DNA of 64,000 nt from an uncultured Lachnospiraceae bacterium (GTDB lineage Bacteria > Bacillota > Clostridia > Lachnospirales > Lachnospiraceae), in the NCBI GenBank assembly GCA_947175035.1, contig CAMWLG010000007.1, positions 1-64,000 on the forward strand, in the 5' to 3' direction. The position numbers and the translations under genes are program-made. Below, in pieces: positions 23,629-31,669 of this stretch. Each line of letters opens with the position of its first letter. Positions within the stretch are counted from its first letter, which is position 1. The notes below the pieces were generated by a model. That model did no database searches and was not told the origin of the DNA. It saw nothing but the letters and a program-made list of their open reading frames with translations.

Positions 23629-24315
23629 ATGGATATGTTTGTGTTGGGGGCGGTTGCGGTTCTGGCGGCAATGGCAGGTTTTTGGGCAGGACGAAGCGTA
23701 CAGTGGCAGCTTGCGGAAGCGGAAGGGGCGTACACCGAGGAACCCGAGACCGTGGATAGCGTGGAGCAAGGGCATCTAAAAAGCAGGGCGAGCGGTATGA
23801 TGAGCAATCTGATGGAGCGGCGCAAACCTGTCAAGGTACTTACCCCGGGAAGAGAGGTTGTCAGCCCGGCGACAGGGCAGATGAGCATATTTGAGGAGGA
23901 TGATGTCAGGAAGGTCAGGATTTTGCCAGACTATGGCAAAGTCTATGCGCCCGCCTCCGGCAGAATCATGCATTTGTATCCCATGGGGAGCGCCATGCTT
24001 TTGCGAACGGAGTTTGGGGCGGATATTATGATTCAAATTGGAAGTAATGTGGATGAGATGTACAGTGGTTTTTATCGCTGCCGCGTGATGGAGCATGAGA
24101 TCGTGCGCAAGGGAGCGCTGCTTTTGGAGTATGATCCGGCGGCGGTCACTCTGGCAGGCGCCAATCCGGAGATGATACTCACCATTGAGAACGAGAAAGA
24201 TTTGGACAAGGTGACGATCACGGGAAGCAGCCGTATTAAGTCGGGGGAGCCTCTTTTGTATATCGTTTGTAAAGAGGGTGAGCCCTATGAAAGCAGCAGG
24301 GGGATGGTTGTGTAG
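23629..24315 (+). CDS. Membrane-anchored, degenerate EIIA-Glc-like protein
   Basis: A 228-residue protein. A membrane segment at about 4-22 is followed by an acidic linker and, from about residue 100, a domain that aligns with the glucose-type PTS EIIA fold (VYAPASGRIMHLYP, then GADIMIQIG). In active EIIA the two histidines are in TKHA and IHIG; here they are Ser121 (MGSA) and Gln136 (IQIG). Phosphotransfer is therefore not expected. It might be a sensor or a scaffold. The ATG at 23629 has AGAGGA upstream. The family assignment rests on motif alignment by eye. Confidence 0.65.
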   Translation: MDMFVLGAVAVLAAMAGFWAGRSVQWQLAEAEGAYTEEPETVDSVEQGHLKSRASGMMSNLMERRKPVKVLTPGREVVSPATGQMSIFEEDDVRKVRILPDYGKVYAPASGRIMHLYPMGSAMLLRTEFGADIMIQIGSNVDEMYSGFYRCRVMEHEIVRKGALLLEYDPAAVTLAGANPEMILTIENEKDLDKVTITGSSRIKSGEPLLYIVCKEGEPYESSRGMVV

Positions 24316-24372
24316 GTGTGAACTGCTACAAATGGTCATCTATCAGGAATAATCATTCCTGCACACGGGTTG

Positions 24373-24401
24373 TTGAGATTCATGGGCAAGTGTGGTATAA
24401 T
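24373..24401 (+). promoter_or_regulatory. Promoter of the GH43 gene
   Basis: TTGAGA at 24373-24378, a 17-base spacer and the consensus TATAAT at 24396-24401, 35 bases before the start codon. Confidence 0.7.
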
Positions 24402-24435
24402 GTTCCTTAATAAAAACAATTTAAGGAGCATTGCC

Positions 24436-25998
24436 ATGGATAAATCAAACATTCGGAAAATGTGGATTGCCGACCAGGGGGACGGAACCTACACGAACCC
24501 CATACTTTACACGGATTATTCTGACCCTGACGCGATCAGAGTGGGGGAAGATTACTTTATGATCGCATCCAGCTTTTGCAACAGCCCTGCGGTGCCACTT
24601 CTACACTCCAAGGATCTTGTGAACTGGAAAGTGATTAATTATATTATTGATAAGCTGCCTTTTGACCATTATGAGAAACCCGTGCACGGATGTGGCACGT
24701 GGGCGCCCTCCATTCGGTTTCACGAGGGTGTGTATTATGCCTTTATCCCGTTTCCGGATGAGGGGATCATGATGTGTAAGACTACAGACCCTTGGGGGAA
24801 ATGGAGCGAGCCTGCATTTGTCAGAAAGGTGACAGGGTGGATTGACCCCTGCCCTTTCTGGGATGATGACGGCAAGGCATATATGGTGACGGCGTTTGCC
24901 AGAAGCCGTATCGGTTTTAAGAGCTTCCTGTATATGTCCCCCATTGAGCCGGATTGCTCGGGGGTGCTGGATGACGGTCAGTTTATCTTTGACGGGCATG
25001 CCACACAGCCTACCATAGAGGGGCCGAAGCTTTATAAGAGGAACGGATATTATTACATATTTGCACCGGCGGGGGGCGTAAAACCCGGCTGGCAGACTGT
25101 GCTTCGCTCCCGGAATATCTATGGGCCTTACGAGGAGAAAATCGTATTGCGGCAGGGGAATTCTCCTGTCAACGGACCTCACCAGGGGGCCTGGGTGGAT
25201 ACCCCGGACGGAGAGGATTGGTTTTTGCATTTTCAGGACGTGGGGAATGCGGGACGTATCGTTCATTTGCAGCCCATGCGCTGGGAGGATGACTGGCCGG
25301 TGATCGGCGTGAATGACGTGGATGGATGCGGCGAACCCACGATGCATTATCGTAAACCCAAGGTGGGTGGAGATTACCCCATTGATGCGCCGGAGGACAG
25401 CGACTTTTTTGAGGGCGACAAATTGGGGCTTCAATGGCAGTGGAATGCCAATTATAAAGATGAGTGGTATCAACTTGGAGATGGCAGGCTGACCTTGAAC
25501 GCGCAGATATCTGATGAGGCCACACAGCTTTGTGATGTGCCCAATCTTTTGATACAAAAGTGGCCGGCGCCGGAATTCCAGATTACCACATGTCTGTACC
25601 TGGAGAATCTGGCAGAGGGAGACGTTGCGGGCATGGTGTCACAGTGCGGCCATTATACGGGGCTTGCGGTGGTGAAGGAGAATGGAAAGCTGCTTCTATG
25701 CCAGCGTACCGGCAACTGGACGAAGGATGACGAAGTCAGGGTGTCTTTGGGCGAAGTTCGCGGGGAGGTGCTGCAGGGTAAGCCTCTTTACATACGCATG
25801 AAAGTGGAGCAGGAGACTTATGTGTCTTTTGCCATAAGCTATGATGAGAAGGAATTCCAACCGGTGGGTGAGCGCATCCAGGCGACACCGGGACGCTGGG
25901 TTGGTGTGAAGGCGGGATTTTTTATCATCAATGAAAAAGGACATTCCGGCGGCAGGATGGATGTGGACTATTTTGTCTTTGAAGGTCTTGAGAAATAA
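24436..25998 (+). CDS. GH43 family beta-xylosidase/arabinofuranosidase
   Basis: A 520-residue cytosolic glycosidase without a signal peptide. The five-bladed propeller domain covers about 18-310. The catalytic base is Asp30 in YSDPDAIRVG, the pKa modulator Asp lies in GWIDPCPFWDDDGK, and the general acid Glu lies in TIEGPKLYKRNGYYYI. The C-terminal 190 residues form a beta-sandwich typical of the two-domain GH43 xylosidases. It would release xylose or arabinose from imported oligosaccharides. The start at 24436 follows AAGGAG; an earlier in-frame ATG at 24370 lies upstream of the promoter. Confidence 0.9.
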   Translation: MDKSNIRKMWIADQGDGTYTNPILYTDYSDPDAIRVGEDYFMIASSFCNSPAVPLLHSKDLVNWKVINYIIDKLPFDHYEKPVHGCGTWAPSIRFHEGVYYAFIPFPDEGIMMCKTTDPWGKWSEPAFVRKVTGWIDPCPFWDDDGKAYMVTAFARSRIGFKSFLYMSPIEPDCSGVLDDGQFIFDGHATQPTIEGPKLYKRNGYYYIFAPAGGVKPGWQTVLRSRNIYGPYEEKIVLRQGNSPVNGPHQGAWVDTPDGEDWFLHFQDVGNAGRIVHLQPMRWEDDWPVIGVNDVDGCGEPTMHYRKPKVGGDYPIDAPEDSDFFEGDKLGLQWQWNANYKDEWYQLGDGRLTLNAQISDEATQLCDVPNLLIQKWPAPEFQITTCLYLENLAEGDVAGMVSQCGHYTGLAVVKENGKLLLCQRTGNWTKDDEVRVSLGEVRGEVLQGKPLYIRMKVEQETYVSFAISYDEKEFQPVGERIQATPGRWVGVKAGFFIINEKGHSGGRMDVDYFVFEGLEK

Positions 25999-26055
25999 GA
26001 ATGTAAATAGGAAAGATTGTGAGAATGCCATCAAGGTGGCAGAATGGAGGATAAA

Positions 26056-27510
26056 ATGACTGAGAAGCAATATAAACAGGCGAATGGGACGGTATTGCCC
26101 ATTATGATGATTATATTGGGCTATTTTGCATTGTCCATAGTTCTTAATATGATGGGTGGGAGCGCAAGTGCCGGAAATATCGTACAACTGGTAGTCTCGA
26201 TACTCGCCATGGTGGTTGTGGTGGTAGGATTTGCAACAAATCGGGGGACGAAGATGGGGGCTGTGATCATGCTTAGCAGCGCGTCTGTGGCTTACGGGGT
26301 GATCAGTCTTGCTGCCGACAACGACGGGGTTTATGCCTATGGGTTTGTCATTTTGTTCAGCGCCATGGCGTTCTTAAATAAACGTATCATTGTGGCGGGA
26401 AATGTTATCATCATCGCGGCAAGTGTGACAAGGCTGCTTCTCAGGATTGGACAGGGCGGGGTGGACTGGAACGCATCCATTCTCTCGTTGTTGGTCATTG
26501 GTCTTGTCTGTGTTGCGTCTGTCAGGGTGACGAGCCTGTTGGTGCGGTTTAATGAGGAAAACACAGCTGAGATTACCGGAGCGGTGCGCATTCAGGAGGA
26601 AAATACCCAGAAGACGGTTAAGGTGGCTGAGGACGTGTCCAAACAATTTGATGGTGCTATGGAGATGTTGAATCGGCTGCAGAAAAGTGTGGACGCCAGC
26701 AGTTTTGCGATGCAGAATATTGCGGATAGCACGGAGAGCACGGCGGAAGCAATCCAGCGGCAGGCAGAGATGTGTGCTGAGATTCAGGGCAACACGGATC
26801 AGGCGGAGAGGAGCGCTCAGAAGATGATCGCTGCATCCCAGAGGACGGACTCCATGGTGGCGGAGGGCTCTGAGGTTGTGGGAGAGCTGAAAGGACAGGC
26901 GGAAAATGTGGCAGCAGCAAGCAATGTCACTGTGGAGATGATCAGAAGATTGACTGCCAAGGTTGCCGAGGTACAGAACTTTGTGGGAACGATTCTCAAT
27001 ATTTCCAATCAGACGAACCTTCTGGCATTGAACGCGTCTATTGAGGCGGCACGGGCAGGCGAGGCGGGCAAAGGCTTCGCGGTGGTTGCGGAGGAGATTC
27101 GCCAGCTTTCGGAGCAGACGAAGGATGCTTCCAACAAAATCACCAACATTATCGCCGAGCTGAACGAGGATACCAAGCAGGCCAATGAGAGCATTGAGAA
27201 TTCCGTTGCTTCCGTCGTGAGACAGAACGAGTTGATCGAGGATACCAGAGAGAAATTTGAGAAGGTGGATGAGGAGGTGCGTGCGCTGGCTGTGGAGATT
27301 AAAAACACAGAGCGGCTGATGAAGGAGATTCTGAATTCCACGGGCGTCATCACGGACAATATCTCTCAACTTTCCGCCGCCAGCGAAGAGGTTGCGGCTT
27401 CTTCTACGGAGGGTATGCGTACCTTCGAGACCACGGTGGAGGATATGAACAGCTGCCAGGAGAGACTGCAGGCGATATATGGACTGACCCAACAGTTGGT
27501 GGGGCAATGA
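26056..27510 (+). CDS. Methyl-accepting chemotaxis protein with multi-pass membrane domain
   Basis: A 484-residue chemoreceptor. The first 175 residues hold about six membrane segments with short loops and no extracellular sensing domain. The cytoplasmic signalling domain follows (about 200-484), with the hairpin tip [20 protein letters not shown] and [17 protein letters not shown]. Such receptors probably sense membrane state or an intracellular signal through CheA/CheW. No che or flagellar genes are in the window. The ATG at 26056 has GGAGG five bases before it. A repeat element begins at its stop codon. Confidence 0.92.
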   Translation: MTEKQYKQANGTVLPIMMIILGYFALSIVLNMMGGSASAGNIVQLVVSILAMVVVVVGFATNRGTKMGAVIMLSSASVAYGVISLAADNDGVYAYGFVILFSAMAFLNKRIIVAGNVIIIAASVTRLLLRIGQGGVDWNASILSLLVIGLVCVASVRVTSLLVRFNEENTAEITGAVRIQEENTQKTVKVAEDVSKQFDGAMEMLNRLQKSVDASSFAMQNIADSTESTAEAIQRQAEMCAEIQGNTDQAERSAQKMIAASQRTDSMVAEGSEVVGELKGQAENVAAASNVTVEMIRRLTAKVAEVQNFVGTILNISNQTNLLALNASIEAARAGEAGKGFAVVAEEIRQLSEQTKDASNKITNIIAELNEDTKQANESIENSVASVVRQNELIEDTREKFEKVDEEVRALAVEIKNTERLMKEILNSTGVITDNISQLSAASEEVAASSTEGMRTFETTVEDMNSCQERLQAIYGLTQQLVGQ

Positions 27511-27745
27511 GTTACTTTTTATTCCCCGACTGACATGGGACGCTTCAGGCAGATAATCATTCCTATGCGGGCACGCTCCCGCTCGATTGAAAACGTAACG
27601 GATGCTAGGCTCGATGAGCTGCTATGCAGCTCATTACCTCGCCAAACACATGCGATTTATCAAATCGCTTACGTTTGTCAGACGGCCCTTATAGGAACGA
27701 TTATCTGCCTGAAGCTGTTTCATGGCTGGGGGATGAAAAGTAACT
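27510..27745. repeat. Long inverted-repeat element, type 2, copy 1
   Basis: About 236 bases starting at the last base of the chemoreceptor stop. The ends AGTTACTTTT and AAAAGTAACT are inverted repeats, and further in CTTCAGGCAGATAATC (27543-27558) pairs perfectly with 27699-27714. The interior has the hairpins GAGCTGC/GCAGCTC and GCGATTT/AAATCGC. The core at 27559-27607, including the 18-base run AAAACGTAACGGATGCTA, recurs at 47469-47517. No coding capacity is evident. Confidence 0.75.
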
Positions 27746-27783
27746 ATCTTGATGGAATCTTGACGGAATTTTACAGAAAGTAA

Positions 27784-27812
27784 TTGACATGACAAGATAA
27801 TTTAGTTATAAT
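27784..27812 (+). promoter_or_regulatory. Perfect consensus promoter without an obvious plus-strand gene
   Basis: TTGACA (27784-27789), a 17-base spacer and TATAAT (27807-27812) form an exact sigma-70-type consensus on the plus strand. The next plus-strand gene starts 490 bases away and has its own promoter. A transcript from here would first cross a 16-base palindrome (27859-27874) and then run antisense to the HTH gene. Confidence 0.6.
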
Positions 27813-27873
27813 AAAACAAAGAAAGATAAATTCAACGGATATTAGCTGGTTTGTCATGATGCAAGATCTTGCA

Positions 27874-28092
27874 TTATAAGGGCTGGTCTGTATCGGACGG
27901 CACATAGGTCAAAATATTGCATACGTCACAGTTCAGGATCCGACATAAATCATTGATTGTCTTGGTGGATATGTCTTTGTTGTGCTTGAGACGATGTAAT
28001 GTGCTGTTGGACATCTTATGTTTTGTGGTGAGAGTGTACCAGTTCTCGTTAGAGTGTTCCAATGTTTTCCAGAACGGTGAATAGTCAATCAT
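27874..28092 (-). CDS. Small XRE-type HTH regulator
   Basis: A 72-residue single-domain DNA-binding protein of the Cro/C1 type. The helix-turn-helix lies at about 28-50 (MSNSTLHRLKHNKDISTKTI), followed by the typical LCRILNCDVCNILTYV helix with two Cys. GGGGGAT lies upstream of the ATG. It is divergent from the csoR-copA operon. The target is unknown; it could act on its own promoter or serve a lost mobile element. Confidence 0.8.
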   Translation of the reverse strand: MIDYSPFWKTLEHSNENWYTLTTKHKMSNSTLHRLKHNKDISTKTINDLCRILNCDVCNILTYVPSDTDQPL

Positions 28093-28180
28093 CTTAAATC
28101 CCCCAATGAAGTCTATGGAATAATCATAGAATATATTCGTGTACTTGGATATCTTCGCAAAAACGAAATTTTAAATATAC

Positions 28181-28240
28181 TTGACAAATACCCTATGGGG
28201 GTATATTCTTGAAGAAAGAACAGATACCCCTATAGGGTAT
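28181..28240 (+). promoter_or_regulatory. csoR-copA promoter with two CsoR operators
   Basis: TTGACA (28181-28186), a 17-base spacer and TATTCT (28204-28209). The spacer is occupied by ATACCCTATGGGGGTAT (28188-28204). A second, near-perfect palindrome, ATACCCCTATAGGGTAT, follows at 28224-28240, past the likely transcription start. Both match the known G/C-tract palindrome bound by CsoR, so copper would relieve repression. Confidence 0.85.
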
Positions 28241-28301
28241 TTTGGTGAAAAGGGGATAAGAATCGACCCATGGGAGATACTGGAAGGAGAGTGGGTGAGG
28301 T

Positions 28302-28643
28302 ATGGGAGAGATAGAAAGTATGGAAAAGGCGGAGGAGATGGATCAGGGTTGCTGCTGTCATGAGCGTCATAAGACGACACCCAGGCAGGAGAAGGAGCTG
28401 AAAATGCTGAAAAACCGTCTGAATCGTATGACGGGGCAGTTGAACGGTATCGGACGGATGCTGGATGAGAACCGCTATTGCGGTGATATCCTGACGCAGA
28501 TTGCGGCGGTGGAGAGCGCGCTGCAGGCGTTTGGGCATCTGATTTTGCAGGAACACATGGAGACCTGTATGGTGGAGGAGATTCAGCAGGGCAACACCAA
28601 AGTGGTGGAGGAAGCTGTGGAGCTGATCAAAAAGTTGAAATAG
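28302..28643 (+). CDS. csoR: Copper-sensing repressor CsoR
   Basis: A 113-residue all-helical repressor of the CsoR/RcnR (DUF156) family. The Cu(I) ligands are visible with the exact family spacing: Cys60, His85 and Cys89 (EHMETC). An additional CCCHERH stretch at 17-23 is not part of the core and could bind metal too. It is 41 bases upstream of copA and follows an operator-bearing promoter, so it autoregulates the operon and releases DNA when copper binds. Confidence 0.93.
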   Translation: MGEIESMEKAEEMDQGCCCHERHKTTPRQEKELKMLKNRLNRMTGQLNGIGRMLDENRYCGDILTQIAAVESALQAFGHLILQEHMETCMVEEIQQGNTKVVEEAVELIKKLK

Positions 28644-28684
28644 GGCTGGAATCAAAGGGATTGGGATAAGGAGTTGAGGAGACT

Positions 28685-31516
28685 ATGAAGGAAAGATATC
28701 ATATATCCGGAATGACCTGCTCTGCATGTTCCTCTCATGTGGAGAAGGCGGCAAACAAGCTGGCGGGAGTGGAGAAAGCATCCGTCAATCTATTGACGGA
28801 AACCATGGAGATTATCTATGATGAAGCGCAGTTAGGAGAAGAAGAGATTGTTCATGCCGTGGAGAAGGCGGGCTATGGGGCGACCAAGATTATAGGCGGG
28901 GCTTCCGGAACTGCCAAAGATCCGTCTGGTACTCAGGGAACGATGAGGACTGGCGCGGAAGGTATGACTGGTGATGATGCCGCGTTTTCTGTACAGAGGC
29001 GGGATGCGGGCAAGGAGGCTCTTTTGAACCAGGCGAGGGCGGAGAGCCGCGCCATGAAATGGCGGCTTGGAATCTCGATTGGATTCCTGATACCTTTGAT
29101 GTATGTGGCAATGTACCATATGGTATACGATTTGCTGGGGATTCCGGTGCCGGATTTTATGATGCGGGTGTTCCACGGCAATGAAAATGCAATGACTTTT
29201 GCGTTGACCCAGCTTTTGCTGGTGCTGCCGATTCTGTATATGAACCGCAAATTTTTCGCTGTGGGCTTTAAGACCCTGGCGCATCTGGCTCCCAACATGG
29301 ACAGCCTGATCGCGGTGGGCGCTTCGGCGGCGCTGGGCTATGGGATTTTTGCCATGTACCGCATTGGTTTTGGATTGGGGCATGGAGACCTGGCTCTGGT
29401 GGAGCATTATGCCCATGACTTGTACTTTGAGTCGGCGGGAACGATTCTCACCCTGATCACGGTGGGAAAATATTTAGAGAGCCGTTCCAAGGGCAAGACC
29501 AGCGAGGCGATCACCAAGCTGATGGATCTGTCCCCCAAAGTGGCTGTGCGTCTGCGGGAGGATGGTACGCAGGAGGAGGTTCCCACGGAAAGCCTGCGGC
29601 CCGGGGATGTTTTCCTTGTAAAGCCGGGAAGTTTGGTACCTGTGGACGGCACGGTGCTGGAGGGGAATTCCAGCATTGACGAGGCGGCGATTACGGGAGA
29701 GAGCGTGCCCGTGGAGAAGAAAGCGGGGGACAGGGTGGTGTCCGCCACCATGAACAAGGCAGGATTCTTAAAGTGTCGGGCAGAGCGTGTGGGGGACGAT
29801 ACCACATTGGCACAGATCATCCGTCTTGTGGAGGAGGCATCGGGCAGCAAAGCGCCCATTGCGCAGCTCGCGGATAAGGTGGCGGGTGTCTTTGTGCCCG
29901 TAGTGATGGGGATTGCGCTGTTGACGTTGATTGTCTGGCTGGCTGTGGGAGCGGAGACGGAGTTTGCCATATCCACCGCCATCGCCGTGTTGGTGATCTC
30001 CTGTCCCTGCGCATTGGGATTGGCTACCCCCGTGGCGATTATGGTGGGCACGGGAGTGGGCGCGGGACAGGGTATTCTGATCAAGTCCGGTGAGGCATTA
30101 CAGCAGGCGAGGGATGTGGATACGGTGGTGCTGGATAAGACGGGAACCATCACGGAAGGGAAGCTTGTGGTGATGGATTTGTCGGCATATGGAGGAGTGA
30201 CCGCCGAGACGGTTCTTGCGGCAGCAGCGGCATTGGAGCGGCAAAGCGAGCATCCTCTGGCGGAGGCGGTATTAAAAGAAGCGGAACTCAGAAAATGTCC
30301 TGTGATACCTGTGCGGGATTTCAAGGCAGTGTTTGGAAGGGGCATACAGGGGGTCGTGGAGCAGGATATCATGGTGATGCCGGAATGGATGGCTGGGGAT
30401 GATAAAATAACAGGTGTCACAGATGGCCCCACAGCCACCATAGGGAAACAAGTCAAAACGGATTTTGTGGGTATCAAGGCGGGGACGCTTCTCTATGTGG
30501 GCAACAGGGCTTATTTGGAGGAAAATGGAATTACGATTGATAAGCCGATGGAGGATGGCTTGAATCAGCTGGCGGACGAGGGGCAGACCCCCCTGCTGGT
30601 GGCGGATGGGAGCGGGCTCCTTGGCATGATCGGTGTGGCAGATGCGGTCAAAGAGAGTTCAAGGGAAGCAATCAGCGCGTGGCAGAAGATGGGCGTGCAT
30701 GTGGTGATGCTCACGGGAGACAACAGGAGGACTGCAGAGGCGGTCAGACGGCGGATGGGGCTTGCGGAGGTGATCGCTGAGGTGCTGCCCCAGGATAAGG
30801 AGCAGAAGATTCGGGAGTTGAAGGAGGCGGGACACAAGGTTGCCATGATTGGCGACGGCATCAACGATGCACCTGCCCTTGTCTCGGCGGATGTGGGGAT
30901 GGCGATTGGCGCAGGAACGGACGTGGCGATAGAGAGCGCGGATATTATCCTGATGAAGAGTGATCTGAGGGATGCGGTGACAGCCATGCGTCTGAGCAGG
31001 GCGGTGATCCGCAACATCAAGCAGAATCTGTTCTGGGCATTTTTCTACAATAGTATCGGGATTCCGCTGGCAGCAGGGCTTTTATATATTCCCTTTGGGC
31101 TGCGGCTTACCCCCATGTTTGGAGCTGCCGCCATGAGTATGAGCAGCATCTTCGTAGTGGGGAATGCGCTCAGACTGCGAGGCTTTAGGAGTGGGTTTAA
31201 AGAGAATCAGCATAAAGAGAATCAGCTTGAAATGGATCAGTCTCAAACAAATGGGTTTCAATCAAATGAAATAGAAAAAAGTAATCAAAAAGAAGGAGGA
31301 AGTAACATGACAAAAGTAATCACTGTGGAGGGAATGATGTGTGCACATTGCACCGGAAGGGTGCAAAAGGCTTTGGAGGCTGTGGAGGGCGTTTCGTCAG
31401 TCACCATGAGTCTGGAGAACAAGACAGCCACCGTGGAGTTGAACGCGGAGGTGTCGGAGGATGCGTTAAAAGCAGCCGTCACGGAGGCAGGGTACGAGGT
31501 GACTGCGGTCGCATAG
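28685..31516 (+). CDS. copA: Copper-exporting P-type ATPase fused to a C-terminal CopZ-like domain
   Basis: A 943-residue P1B-type ATPase exporting Cu(I). The N-terminal heavy-metal-binding domain has MTCSAC near residue 10, followed by a Gly/Thr-rich linker. Eight membrane segments surround the CPC metal site (SCPCALGLATP, near 440), the phosphorylation motif DKTGT (near 483), TGDN and GDGINDAP. After the last segment, a Gln/Asn/Lys-rich linker (about 837-874) joins a second heavy-metal domain with MMCAHC. The C-terminal domain is preceded in frame by its own ribosome binding site and ATG at 31307. A terminator follows. Confidence 0.94.
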   Translation: MKERYHISGMTCSACSSHVEKAANKLAGVEKASVNLLTETMEIIYDEAQLGEEEIVHAVEKAGYGATKIIGGASGTAKDPSGTQGTMRTGAEGMTGDDAAFSVQRRDAGKEALLNQARAESRAMKWRLGISIGFLIPLMYVAMYHMVYDLLGIPVPDFMMRVFHGNENAMTFALTQLLLVLPILYMNRKFFAVGFKTLAHLAPNMDSLIAVGASAALGYGIFAMYRIGFGLGHGDLALVEHYAHDLYFESAGTILTLITVGKYLESRSKGKTSEAITKLMDLSPKVAVRLREDGTQEEVPTESLRPGDVFLVKPGSLVPVDGTVLEGNSSIDEAAITGESVPVEKKAGDRVVSATMNKAGFLKCRAERVGDDTTLAQIIRLVEEASGSKAPIAQLADKVAGVFVPVVMGIALLTLIVWLAVGAETEFAISTAIAVLVISCPCALGLATPVAIMVGTGVGAGQGILIKSGEALQQARDVDTVVLDKTGTITEGKLVVMDLSAYGGVTAETVLAAAAALERQSEHPLAEAVLKEAELRKCPVIPVRDFKAVFGRGIQGVVEQDIMVMPEWMAGDDKITGVTDGPTATIGKQVKTDFVGIKAGTLLYVGNRAYLEENGITIDKPMEDGLNQLADEGQTPLLVADGSGLLGMIGVADAVKESSREAISAWQKMGVHVVMLTGDNRRTAEAVRRRMGLAEVIAEVLPQDKEQKIRELKEAGHKVAMIGDGINDAPALVSADVGMAIGAGTDVAIESADIILMKSDLRDAVTAMRLSRAVIRNIKQNLFWAFFYNSIGIPLAAGLLYIPFGLRLTPMFGAAAMSMSSIFVVGNALRLRGFRSGFKENQHKENQLEMDQSQTNGFQSNEIEKSNQKEGGSNMTKVITVEGMMCAHCTGRVQKALEAVEGVSSVTMSLENKTATVELNAEVSEDALKAAVTEAGYEVTAVA
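31307..31516 (+). CDS. copZ: Internal, in-frame copper chaperone CopZ (possible separate product)
   Basis: A 69-residue heavy-metal-associated domain with the Cu(I) site MMCAHC near the N-terminus and the usual beta-alpha-beta-beta-alpha-beta pattern. It is in the same frame as copA and has no stop before it, so it forms the copA C-terminus. AGAAGGAGGAAGTAAC stands directly before ATG, as good a start signal as any in the window. Initiation here would release free CopZ in addition to the fusion. Whether it is used cannot be told from the sequence. Confidence 0.6.
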   Translation: MTKVITVEGMMCAHCTGRVQKALEAVEGVSSVTMSLENKTATVELNAEVSEDALKAAVTEAGYEVTAVA

Positions 31517-31553
31517 CAAATAATCGGAATCTGCTTATGTGGATTCAACTGTC

Positions 31554-31607
31554 AAAGGCAGTCCGTTCCAACGTTTCGATGTTGGGCGGGCTGCCTTTAA
31601 TGTTTTT
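31554..31607 (+). terminator. Terminator after copA
   Basis: AAAGGCAG pairs with CTGCCTTT, with an inner CCAAC/GTTGG stem; TTTTT follows. It separates the copper operon from the motor pair. Confidence 0.75.
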
Positions 31608-31610
31608 ATG

Positions 31611-31639
31611 TTGAAGGCGGGTAGTTTTGGAAGTATAAT
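31611..31639 (+). promoter_or_regulatory. Promoter of the motor gene pair
   Basis: TTGAAG (31611-31616), a 17-base spacer and TATAAT (31634-31639), about 30 bases before the first gene. The pair is thus independent of the copper operon. Confidence 0.65.
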
Positions 31640-31669
31640 GAATTTATCTGTAGAAAGGGAGGAAAACGA

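Noticed and set aside
26374-27507. A 377-codon minus-strand frame opposite the chemoreceptor
   Set aside because: Shadow of the repetitive heptad codons of the signalling domain; His/Leu-rich and without family pattern.
27859-27874. The palindrome ATGCAAGATCTTGCAT as a terminator of the HTH gene
   Set aside because: It is a perfect 16-base palindrome with no loop and no T-run on either strand; an operator is as likely, and neither can be shown.
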